A stretch of DNA of 51,061 bases from SZUA-152 sp964401355 (GTDB lineage: Bacteria > Pseudomonadota > Gammaproteobacteria > SZUA-152): NCBI GenBank assembly GCA_964401355.1, contig CAYNYJ010000014.1:1-51061 (forward strand), given 5' to 3'. The notes below the pieces were generated by a model. That model was not told the DNA's origin. It saw only the letters and a list, made by a program, of their open reading frames with translations, and made no database searches. The number at the start of each line of letters is the position of its first letter. Position 1 is the first letter of the stretch. The position numbers and the translations under genes are program-made. Shown here in pieces: positions 1 to 7,124 of this stretch.

Positions 1-103
1 CGCCACTCGTCAGCCAGAGCAAGCTCTGCTGTTACCGTTCGACTTGCATGTGTTAGGCATGCCGCCAGCGTTCAATCTGAGCCATGATCAAACTCTTCAA
101 TTG
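1..103 (-). rRNA. rrs: 16S ribosomal RNA, 5' end only
   Basis: Read on the minus strand, this segment carries the universal 16S 5' signature (GAGTTTGATCATGGCTCAG) followed by ACACATGCAAGTCGAACGG and a V1 stem with an AGAGCTTGCTCT-type loop, as in gammaproteobacteria. The mature 5' end should lie at about position 103. The rest of the gene and operon runs out of the window to the left. Identification is by direct recognition of the conserved sequence; the exact end is inferred from the E. coli equivalent. Confidence 0.96.
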
Positions 104-113
104 CATAGCTTGT

Positions 114-132
114 GGTTGCTTTGGTAGCAACC
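114..132 (-). other. Hairpin in rRNA leader just upstream of 16S
   Basis: A perfect 7-bp inverted repeat (GGTTGCT / AGCAACC) with a 5-nt loop sits about 10 nt before the expected mature 16S end. Leader hairpins and the long 16S processing stem occur at this place in rRNA transcripts, so a role in precursor folding or processing is likely. The pairing partner downstream of 16S is outside the window. Confidence 0.5.
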
Positions 133-268
133 AAACCTTTTGCGATGAAGATGATCCAAAACTCAGTTAATTCTCATGAATTTACTGACTTGGTGTCACT
201 TACATCAACAGTTTTTTGTACATCTAAACCGTCGGCGCAAGTGCCCACACAAATTACCTAATCTTATA

Positions 269-281
269 TTGTTAAAGAGCA
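269..281 (-). promoter_or_regulatory. boxA antitermination site of the rRNA leader
   Basis: The minus strand reads TGCTCTTTAACAA, identical to the E. coli rrn boxA core, about 165 nt upstream of 16S and downstream of all four promoters. In E. coli boxA RNA is bound by NusB-NusE (S10) to make RNA polymerase resist Rho termination on untranslated rRNA. Position and sequence both fit this role. Confidence 0.88.
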
Positions 282-414
282 ACTTTGCTTGCCATGAAGC
301 AAAGACGGACAATTGTGACATCGCCCTGCATCGCCGTCAACCTCTCGGCGAAACTTTCTCACTAAGGAAAAAGCCTGTCGGATGCCGTTCTGGCCACCCT
401 TTGAAGAGGCGCGC

Positions 415-442
415 ATTCTACAGCGTCTCTCCGAAAGATCAA
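415..442 (-). promoter_or_regulatory. rRNA operon promoter, copy nearest to 16S
   Basis: On the minus strand there is a TTGATC -35 (437-442), a 16-bp spacer and a TAGAAT -10 (415-420), followed by the GC-rich discriminator GCGCGCCTC. An A/T-rich stretch with runs of A lies directly upstream of the -35 and resembles an UP element. The 16-bp spacer and GC-rich discriminator are typical of stringently controlled rrn P1 promoters. This is one of four similar units. Confidence 0.85.
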
Positions 443-524
443 GCACTTTTTCAATTCAATTTTGACTTCAAACCGAATCAGTGACTTACTTTCACGCCGC
501 TAACACTCGATCAGCGAGGCGCGC

Positions 525-552
525 ATTCTACATCCTGTTGCGAAAAGATCAA
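525..552 (-). promoter_or_regulatory. rRNA operon promoter, second from 16S
   Basis: The unit has TTGATC (547-552), a 16-bp spacer and TAGAAT (525-530), followed by GCGCGCCTCGCTG. The stretch upstream of the -35 is A/T-rich and aligns with the corresponding stretch of the unit at 415-442, indicating that the whole ~110-bp segment was duplicated, not only the promoter core. Confidence 0.85.
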
Positions 553-636
553 GCCCTTTTTCGAATCAATTTTTAAAGTTGAATCGAAGCCGTTGCTGGC
601 TCTCTTCTTTCGGTGGCCGAAACCAGCGAGGCGCGC

Positions 637-664
637 ATTCTACGTCCTACACCCAAAAGGTCAA
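637..664 (-). promoter_or_regulatory. rRNA operon promoter, third from 16S
   Basis: The unit has TTGACC (659-664), a 16-bp spacer and TAGAAT (637-642), with the same GCGCGCCTCGCTGG block downstream of the -10. It repeats the spacing of the other units exactly. Confidence 0.85.
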
Positions 665-760
665 GCCGTTTAATGAGCTCAAAGATCAACCCAATTCTAG
701 TCTCGAATTGAGTCGCCTGCCGACCTTTTTTCGTCGCTAGCGTCAACCAGCGAGGCGCGC

Positions 761-788
761 ATTATACACAGCGTTTTTCGCGGGTCAA
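761..788 (-). promoter_or_regulatory. rRNA operon promoter, furthest upstream
   Basis: The unit has TTGACC (783-788), a 16-bp spacer and a consensus TATAAT -10 (761-766), followed by GCGCGCCTCGCTGG. It has the best -10 of the four and is therefore probably the strongest core. A T/A tract (CAGTTTTTTG) precedes the -35. The divergent gene begins at 907. Confidence 0.86.
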
Positions 789-906
789 CAAAAAACTGGG
801 GGTGTGTATCCAGACGCAATCAAGCCTGTGCTAAACTTCGCGCTTTCTCTCACAGTGGCATTATTTGCAACGCAATCCCCCCATTTAGGAACGGTTTTTA
901 CCCCCC

Positions 907-3900
907 ATGACAACACCCACTTTCTCTAACCCCGGCACTCGCATTCGCGAGATTCCGTACAACTATACTTCTTTTTCTGACCGCGAAATTGTCATTCGGT
1001 TTCTGGGCGAGGCGCAGTGGGAGACTCTCAATGAACTGCGCGACTCCCGCCGCACCGGTCGCTCCGCACGAATGTTGTTTGAGGTCCTGGGCGATTTGTG
1101 GGTGGTCTCCCGCAATCCCTTTATTCAGGATGACCTGCTGCAAAACCCGAAACGCCGGGCGTCTCTTGTCCATGCCCTGCATCATCGGCTAGAACAGATC
1201 ATCGCCCGTGCCGATAAAAATCCGCAGGCCATTTCTCTGGTCAACGCAGCACAAACCGCGATTCGACATTTCGAGGAAGGCTTTGCCGACGAACAGGCGC
1301 TGCGCCGCAAAGCCCAACAAAGATTGTCGCACGTCACCCGATCGGACAACATCGACTTTGGTGGCCTTGCCAAAGTCAGCCACGTTACGGATGCCTCGGA
1401 CTGGCGCGTCGAATATCCCTTTGTAGTACTGACCCCGGATACCGAGGCGGAAATGGCCAAAGTCGTGCAAGCCTGCGTGGAACTGGGGCTGGGCATCATC
1501 CCCCGCGGCGGCGGCACCGGCTATACCGGCGGCGCAGTACCGATAAAAACACGCTGCGCAGTGATCAACACCGAAAAACTGGATGCCCTCGCCGCCGTCA
1601 CCGGACGTCACATCGACGGCGTTGAACACAAGGTTGCAACCATCCAGGTCGGTGCCGGAGTGGTGACGCGACGCGTTTCCGAAGCCGCCGAGGCCCGTGG
1701 TTACGTCTTTGCCGTGGATCCCACCTCACAAGACGCCTCCTGCATCGGCGGCAACATCGCCATGAATGCCGGCGGCAAAAAGGCCGTGCTATGGGGCACC
1801 ACGCTAGATAATTTATTGTCTTGGCGCATGGTGATGCCCGATGGCCACTGGCTGGAAGTCGAGCGCCTCAATCACAATCTCGGCAAAATCCATGAGCAGG
1901 CCGAAGCTACATTTCGCATCAGTCACTTCGAAGCCGACGGCAAAACCCCGAAGGGCAAACTAGAAATCCTGCGTATCCCCGGCACAGACTGCCGGAAGCT
2001 GGGGCTGGGTAAAGACGTCACCAATAAATTTCTCGGCGGTCTGCCCGGCGTGCAAAAAGAGGGTTGCGACGGGCTGATCACCTCGGCGGTGTTCATCCTG
2101 CACAAAATGCCGCAACACATTCGCACCGTTTGCTTGGAATTTTTTGGTAACGACTTACGCCGCGCAGTACCCGCCATCGTCGAAACCAAGGACTATCTCG
2201 ATACCCTGCCCGATGTGCAGCTCGCCGGCATGGAGCATCTCGATGACCGCTATGTGCGGGCCGTGAAATACAACACTAAAGCGGCGCGCACTGAAGCTCC
2301 CAAAATGGTATTGCTGGTCGATGTGGTTGGCGACAACGAAGACAGCGTCGCAGAAGCCGCCTCGACAATCGTGCGCATGGCTAATGCCCGCGATGCCGAA
2401 GGCTTTATTGCGGTGAGCGCCGAAGCCCGGCACCAATTCTGGTTAGACCGTGCGCGCACGGCGGCTATTGCCGCACACACCAATGCCTTTAAAATTAACG
2501 AAGACGTGGTGATTCCGTTGGATCGTTTATCGGATTACAGCGAAGCCATTGAACGCATCAATATTGAATATTCCACGCGCAATAAATTACGCATGATTGA
2601 TGCCACGCTGGAATTCCTCGACGACAACGTGCTCGCACAGCTACAACCCTTCATCAATGAGCACGATAAAACTTCCAGCAAATCTCTCAACGATTCTCCC
2701 AGCGAAGAGAGCGCTGCCATCTTTGCCGCCAAAAAGACCGCGGCCCGCGAGCTGTTACAGGCAACGCATCAACGCTGGTCACGTACCATTGAACATTTGG
2801 ATGCCCTGGCGGAAGACCACCGTGACTTGCTTGGCGCAGCCGATGCGGCAACACATGAATGCGTACAAACCGGCGACACGCTATTTCGCCTGATGCAACG
2901 TCGTGATTTGCGTATTTCGTATCGCCGCGAAATCGAGCGGCCACTAAAACAAATATTCAGTGGTCGTGAACATGCCGCCATGTGCGAAAAACTGGATGCG
3001 ATCCATGATGAAATTCGCGGCTCACGGCTGTTTGTCGCCACCCACATGCACGCGGGTGACGGCAACGTACACACCAATATTCCCGTGCATTCCAACGATT
3101 ATCACATGTTGCACGAAGCCGAACATGTGGTAGAGCGCATCATGGGCATCGCCACAAAACTCGGCGGTGTGATTTCCGGTGAACACGGTATCGGCATCAC
3201 CAAAATGCGCTTTTTGGATGGAGACACCATTAGTGCCTTCACTAACTACAAAAAGTTAGTTGACCCCGACGACCACTTTAATCCAGGCAAATTACAGGCA
3301 GGCTCCGGGCTAGAAAATGCGTACACACCTTCGTTACGACTGCTACAACAAGAAGCACTGATCCTTGAGGCCAGCGAATTGGGCGCACTCAACGACGACA
3401 TAAAAGACTGCGTGCGCTGCGGAAAATGCAAACCGGTGTGCACCACCCACATCCCGCGTGCCAATCTTTTGTATTCACCGCGCAATAAAATTCTCGCCAC
3501 CGGCCTCATCATCGAAGCCTTTTTGTACGAAGAACAAACCCGGCGTGGCATTTCCCTACGTCACTTCGACGAAATGAACGATATCGCCGATCACTGCACG
3601 GTGTGCCACAAATGCCTCAGCCCCTGCCCGGTGGACATCGACTTTGGCGATGTGTCGATCCGCATGCGCACGCTATTAAAAGACTTCGGCAAAAAACGCG
3701 TCAATATCAGCACCCGCGCGTCCATGGCTTATCTCAATGCCACCGATCCGCGCACCATTAACCTGATGTACCAGACGCTATTGCGCTGGGGTTTTTACGC
3801 TCAAAACCTGGTCTATCACTGGACCAAGAAACTCAAGTTCACGCCAAAAAAATCCAGGCCTGCGGCCACCACGGGCAAAATGAGCACCACCACCCAAATC

Positions 3901-4818
3901 GTTACCTTGGTCAGCAAACCTCTGCCCCGAAAACTACCTCCGAAAACACTGCGGCAGCTTTTAGTGTTGGAAGATAACAAGAACGTACCCATCCTCCGCG
4001 ATCCCGCCAAAATTACCGAACAAAGCGACTCAGTCTTTTATTTCCCCGGCTGCGGCTCGGAACGCCTGTTCAGTCAAATCGGCATGGCCACCCTGGCGAT
4101 GTTGTTTGATGCCGGTACACAAACGGTTTTACCACCCGGTTACCTGTGTTGCGGTTATCCGCAAACCTCCGGCGGCGATGCCAAAAAGGGACAGCAAATC
4201 TCCGTGAACAATCAGGTGCTGTTCCATCGGGTAGCCAACACCCTCAACTACATGGACATCAAAACCGTGATTGTGTCCTGCGGCACCTGCATGGATCAAT
4301 TGCAAAAATATCGCTTTGAGCAAATCTTCCCTGGCTGTCGATTGCTGGACATTCACGAATACTTGATGGAAAAAGGCGTGAGACTAGACGGGGAAAATGG
4401 CACTCAATATCTATATCACGACCCCTGCCACAGTCCGATGAAAACCTACGCGCCTATTAACGTGGCTTCCACATTGATGGGCAAAGACGTGTTGAACTCA
4501 GACCGCTGTTGCGGTGAGGCCGGCACCTTTGCGGTATCGCGTCCCGACATTGCCAACCAACTGCGCTATCGCAAGCAGGAAGAATTACAACAGGGCATTG
4601 AACAGCTGACGGGGGAAAAAAGGGTAAAGGCTGGCAATGTCAAAATGCTTACCTCCTGCCCCGCCTGCCAGCAGGGCCTGTCGCGCTACGCGGACGACAC
4701 CGGGCTGGACACCGACTATATCGTGGTTGAACTGGCCAAGAACCTGCTCGGCGAAGATTGGCAACAGCAATTCATTACCAAAATTCGACAAGGTGGTATT
4801 GAGCAAGTGTTGTTATAA
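907..4818 (+). CDS. Giant FAD-linked oxidoreductase with two 4Fe-4S clusters (DUF3683 / GlcD-GlpC type)
   Basis: 1303-residue fusion. Residues ~5-125 resemble the DUF3683 N-terminal domain. Residues ~155-330 form a PCMH-type FAD-binding domain (RGGGTGYTGGAVP near 199, GGNIAMNAGGKK near 280). The FAD-oxidase C-terminal part has HAGDGNVHTN (~715) and GEHGIG (~757). Two ferredoxin motifs follow: C835/C838/C841/C845 and C897/C900/C903/C907. The C-terminal third has paired CCG-type cysteine domains (FPGCG ~1046, CCGYP ~1080, DPCH ~1170, CCGEAG ~1200). This is the architecture of D-lactate/2-hydroxyacid dehydrogenases that pass electrons from FAD through Fe-S centres towards quinones. E. coli YdiJ is a shorter relative. 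The substrate cannot be read from the sequence; D-lactate, glycolate or D-2-hydroxyglutarate are candidates. It is transcribed divergently from the rRNA operon, and only a weak AGGA lies upstream of the ATG. Confidence 0.9.
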   Translation: MTTPTFSNPGTRIREIPYNYTSFSDREIVIRFLGEAQWETLNELRDSRRTGRSARMLFEVLGDLWVVSRNPFIQDDLLQNPKRRASLVHALHHRLEQIIARADKNPQAISLVNAAQTAIRHFEEGFADEQALRRKAQQRLSHVTRSDNIDFGGLAKVSHVTDASDWRVEYPFVVLTPDTEAEMAKVVQACVELGLGIIPRGGGTGYTGGAVPIKTRCAVINTEKLDALAAVTGRHIDGVEHKVATIQVGAGVVTRRVSEAAEARGYVFAVDPTSQDASCIGGNIAMNAGGKKAVLWGTTLDNLLSWRMVMPDGHWLEVERLNHNLGKIHEQAEATFRISHFEADGKTPKGKLEILRIPGTDCRKLGLGKDVTNKFLGGLPGVQKEGCDGLITSAVFILHKMPQHIRTVCLEFFGNDLRRAVPAIVETKDYLDTLPDVQLAGMEHLDDRYVRAVKYNTKAARTEAPKMVLLVDVVGDNEDSVAEAASTIVRMANARDAEGFIAVSAEARHQFWLDRARTAAIAAHTNAFKINEDVVIPLDRLSDYSEAIERINIEYSTRNKLRMIDATLEFLDDNVLAQLQPFINEHDKTSSKSLNDSPSEESAAIFAAKKTAARELLQATHQRWSRTIEHLDALAEDHRDLLGAADAATHECVQTGDTLFRLMQRRDLRISYRREIERPLKQIFSGREHAAMCEKLDAIHDEIRGSRLFVATHMHAGDGNVHTNIPVHSNDYHMLHEAEHVVERIMGIATKLGGVISGEHGIGITKMRFLDGDTISAFTNYKKLVDPDDHFNPGKLQAGSGLENAYTPSLRLLQQEALILEASELGALNDDIKDCVRCGKCKPVCTTHIPRANLLYSPRNKILATGLIIEAFLYEEQTRRGISLRHFDEMNDIADHCTVCHKCLSPCPVDIDFGDVSIRMRTLLKDFGKKRVNISTRASMAYLNATDPRTINLMYQTLLRWGFYAQNLVYHWTKKLKFTPKKSRPAATTGKMSTTTQIVTLVSKPLPRKLPPKTLRQLLVLEDNKNVPILRDPAKITEQSDSVFYFPGCGSERLFSQIGMATLAMLFDAGTQTVLPPGYLCCGYPQTSGGDAKKGQQISVNNQVLFHRVANTLNYMDIKTVIVSCGTCMDQLQKYRFEQIFPGCRLLDIHEYLMEKGVRLDGENGTQYLYHDPCHSPMKTYAPINVASTLMGKDVLNSDRCCGEAGTFAVSRPDIANQLRYRKQEELQQGIEQLTGEKRVKAGNVKMLTSCPACQQGLSRYADDTGLDTDYIVVELAKNLLGEDWQQQFITKIRQGGIEQVLL

Positions 4819-4850
4819 AGAAATGATGAAAAGAAATGCCGAGAAAACCT

Positions 4851-5381
4851 ATGAACAATAACCCGTCTGAGAATGATTCACTGCCCGTGGAATATGATGG
4901 TCCCAGTAAATCCCAACGCAAACGGGACATGCAGGACTTGCAGGCCCTGGGTAAAGAACTGGTCAACATGCCAAAAGAGCCGTTCACTAAAATCGATTTA
5001 CCCGAAGAATTGCACGACGCGATTGTCGAGGCCCGCGGCATTCGCTCACACGGTGCGCTCAAACGTCAATTGCAATACATCGGCAAACGACTGCGCGCGG
5101 TGGATCCCGAACAAATTCGCGCGCAAATCGACACTGTCAATGGTCAGTCCAAACAGGCCGTCGCCACACTGCATCATGCTGAACGCTGGCGTGACCGCTT
5201 GCTTGAAGACGGCGATACTGCGTTGGAACAGTTAATTGCAGAATTTTCTGGCGCTGACCGGCAATATTTACGGCAAGCGATTCGGAATGCGAAGAAAGAG
5301 GCGCAGAGAGATAAACCACCTAAATCGGCGCGGGCTTTGTTTCAATATTTGAAAGGCTTGATGGAAAAGAATGAGGAGTGA
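4851..5381 (+). CDS. darP: DarP/YjgA family ribosome biogenesis factor (DUF615)
   Basis: About 176 residues, close to E. coli YjgA (183). The protein carries the family landmarks: SKSQRKRDMQDLQ near the start, LHDAIVEARGIRSHGALKRQLQ in the middle, and ADRQYLRQAIRNAKKE plus PPKSARALFQYLK near the end. YjgA/DarP associates with late 50S precursors. It is very charged and mostly helical, with no signal peptide. An ATG at 4836 is in frame five codons earlier; I prefer 4851 because GAGAAA lies just upstream and family members begin with an acidic, variable stretch. It follows the dehydrogenase by about 30 bp and may be co-transcribed with it. Confidence 0.9.
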   Translation: MNNNPSENDSLPVEYDGPSKSQRKRDMQDLQALGKELVNMPKEPFTKIDLPEELHDAIVEARGIRSHGALKRQLQYIGKRLRAVDPEQIRAQIDTVNGQSKQAVATLHHAERWRDRLLEDGDTALEQLIAEFSGADRQYLRQAIRNAKKEAQRDKPPKSARALFQYLKGLMEKNEE

Positions 5382-5431
5382 TTTAAGTGCAGAGCATTTC
5401 TGCTAATCACACATTAACAAGGAGATCGAAT

Positions 5432-5629
5432 ATGCCTACGTTTAAATTTAAAACAACCCAAGTAATTCATCATGACTTTGATAAAGGGTATATCACAGAT
5501 AAATCTATAAAAACTGAATACATTATAGAAGCACCATCTTCCAATGAGGAATTTGAACCCGGCTATAAAAAACTTTACGAAGCATATCCTAAAATCCCCG
5601 CCAATAACTTTTTGACTGGAATATCTTAG
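5432..5629 (+). CDS. Small hypothetical protein, possibly frameshifted
   Basis: 65 residues starting at an ATG with a strong AAGGAG ribosome-binding site 7-8 nt upstream; this start is preferred to the longer in-frame TTG/GTG options. The protein is charged, with no signal peptide or membrane segment, and I do not recognise a family. The gene is much more AT-rich than its neighbours, suggesting transfer. The reading frame appears to continue in another phase: after codon ~62 (FLTG) the next frame stays open from EYLSSEIGASNDN to a TAA at 5712-5714. Removing one G from the GG pair there would give one ~93-residue protein. It may therefore be a broken gene. Confidence 0.55.
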   Translation: MPTFKFKTTQVIHHDFDKGYITDKSIKTEYIIEAPSSNEEFEPGYKKLYEAYPKIPANNFLTGIS

Positions 5630-5954
5630 TTCGGAAATTGGAGCAAGTAACGATAACCCCAACGATATTATGGCGGAAGTTGCATGTTCATTTTTTTTAA
5701 GTTGCCAACATTAACCCCGGGCATAGCAAAACAAAGCCAATAAAAGCATCTGTACCCGCTAAACTGAGAAACCGCGTACAAATTTTCAGTGGGCCCATCT
5801 ATTCTACAAGCTAAAAACCCTCACCCCACCCCCTCCCAAAAGGAGAAGGTGTTAACAGAGCAGCCCTGTCAGAGAAATAAACAACTAACCGCCTAGTTGC
5901 AGAATCCCCACCAACATGCCGCAGAGATTCGTAAACTCGCTCCAATTAACCCAA
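5630..5954. other. Intergenic stretch with a C-rich extragenic repeat
   Basis: No convincing complete gene is present. The first 85 bp look like the out-of-frame tail of the small upstream gene. At 5816-5855 there is the motif CCCTCACCCCACCCCCTCCC followed by an imperfect inverted partner (GGAGAAGGTG). Similar CCCTCACCCC...CTCCC repeats are common as dispersed extragenic sequences in proteobacteria. It lies between two convergent genes, where it could act as a transcript end, but no U-tract is obvious. In Pseudomonas tldD and pmbA lie near nit and darP; neither is here. Confidence 0.4.
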
Positions 5955-6779
5955 CTAACTCATCGAACACTTCATCTTGCGATGTTCCAGCACCGGAAAA
6001 TTACGTCGCACCGATTGCTGGTAGGCGGGGTCTGTTTCGGCAATCACAAAACCGGAACCGCTGGGTAGGCGATCCATCACCGCGCCCCAGGGATCGACGA
6101 TCATGCTGTCACCGTAAGTCTCCCGGCCATTCACATGATAACCTCCCTGCGCCGCGGCGATCACATAACATAAATTCTCTATCGCCCGGGCGCGCACCAG
6201 AACTTCCCAGTGCGCCTTGCCGGTGATGGCGGTGAATGCCGACGGCAAGGCAATAATTTCCACACCTTTATCCAACATGCGCCGGAAGATACCGGGGAAG
6301 CGCAGGTCATAACACACCGCTAAACCCAAACGACCGAAGGGGGTTTCTGCCACAATGACGTGTTCGCCATTCTCGATAGTTTCAGATTCCACATAATTTT
6401 CATCACTGTCGGGCAGGCGCACATCAAACAAATGTACCTTGTCATATCGCACCACGCGCTGACCCTGATGATCGTATAACAAACAGGCGCTGCGCACTTT
6501 GTTGGCATCATCTGCAACCAGTGGCACGGTGCCCCCGACTAACCATAAGCTGTGTTTCCTGGATTGTTCTGCAAGAAAACTCTGAATGGGGCCGTCGCCA
6601 TCGGCTTCCCGCACCCCCACCTTGTCCGTTTCTGACATGCCCATAATGGCAAAATTTTCAGGCAACACCACTAGCTGGGCTCCCGCACCAGCGGCCATGG
6701 AAATTAAGCGCCCCGCCTCAAGGAGGTTGGCATTGACGTTGGGGCCGGAGGCCATTTGAACTGCTGCTATTTTTGCCAT
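5955..6779 (-). CDS. Carbon-nitrogen hydrolase of the nitrilase superfamily (Nit1/YbeM-like amidase)
   Basis: 274 residues. The nitrilase triad is visible: E41 (VVLPENFA), K114 (YDKVHLFD) and C156 (LAVCYDLRFP). These motifs are those of the Nit branch, whose characterised members are omega-amidases or deaminated-glutathione amidases that repair a transaminase by-product. No signal peptide, so cytosolic. In related genomes this gene follows yhdP and precedes tldD; here it is the last gene of the minus-strand run, and 345 bp holding a MITE-like element separate it from yhdP. It probably therefore has its own promoter now. Exact substrate is inferred from the family only. Confidence 0.9.
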   Translation of the reverse strand: MAKIAAVQMASGPNVNANLLEAGRLISMAAGAGAQLVVLPENFAIMGMSETDKVGVREADGDGPIQSFLAEQSRKHSLWLVGGTVPLVADDANKVRSACLLYDHQGQRVVRYDKVHLFDVRLPDSDENYVESETIENGEHVIVAETPFGRLGLAVCYDLRFPGIFRRMLDKGVEIIALPSAFTAITGKAHWEVLVRARAIENLCYVIAAAQGGYHVNGRETYGDSMIVDPWGAVMDRLPSGSGFVIAETDPAYQQSVRRNFPVLEHRKMKCSMS

Positions 6780-6808
6780 TGACTTCTCTGATTATGCTTT
6801 TTATTTAA

Positions 6809-7038
6809 GGAATCTCTGATTTATTTTGGAGCAAGTAGAGCGATGCATTAGTGTCAGTAGAACTGACACTAATTGTGATCTAAAATATTCAGATTCACCC
6901 ACAGTAGGCGCTTTTAGGCGAGGCGCGAAACGCACGTAATCGTCCGCTATTGCGAACTTTCTCAACAAAAGTAAGTGCAATGATGAAGCGGGATATTTTA
7001 GACGCAAGATACGAGTTCATGAATAGATCAGAGGTTCC
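6809..7038. repeat. MITE-like inverted-repeat element, copy 1
   Basis: A 230-bp non-coding segment begins GGAATCTCTGATTTATT and ends with the inverse of GGAACCTCTGATCTATT (14 of 17 matching). It is flanked on both sides by TTAA (6805-6808 and 7039-7042), the look of a 4-bp target duplication such as IS5-group transposases make (YTAR). The body contains GTAGGCGCTTTTAGGCGAGG and CTATTGCGAA, shared with a second copy at 40087-40299. No open reading frame fits a transposase, so it would need one in trans. An internal perfect hairpin lies at 6848-6872. It separates yhdP from nit. Confidence 0.72.
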
Positions 7039-7124
7039 TTAATATCATTGACGGGTTAATCTAACCCTGGAACGAGAAATCATAGCATCACCCTTCCTTC
7101 CCCAACAAATCAACCCATCGATAA

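Noticed and set aside
176..484. 102-codon open frame in the rRNA leader region
   Set aside because: It runs antisense through the boxA site and one of the rRNA promoters; it has no ribosome site and no protein-like composition.
5630..5660. TTGGAGCAAGTA shared with the MITE-like copy at about 6827
   Set aside because: Only a 12-base match without terminal repeats or other similarity; not enough to call a third copy.
6780..7124. Hypothetical 68-codon gene on the minus strand (6801-7007)
   Set aside because: It lies wholly inside the MITE-like element and has no ribosome site.
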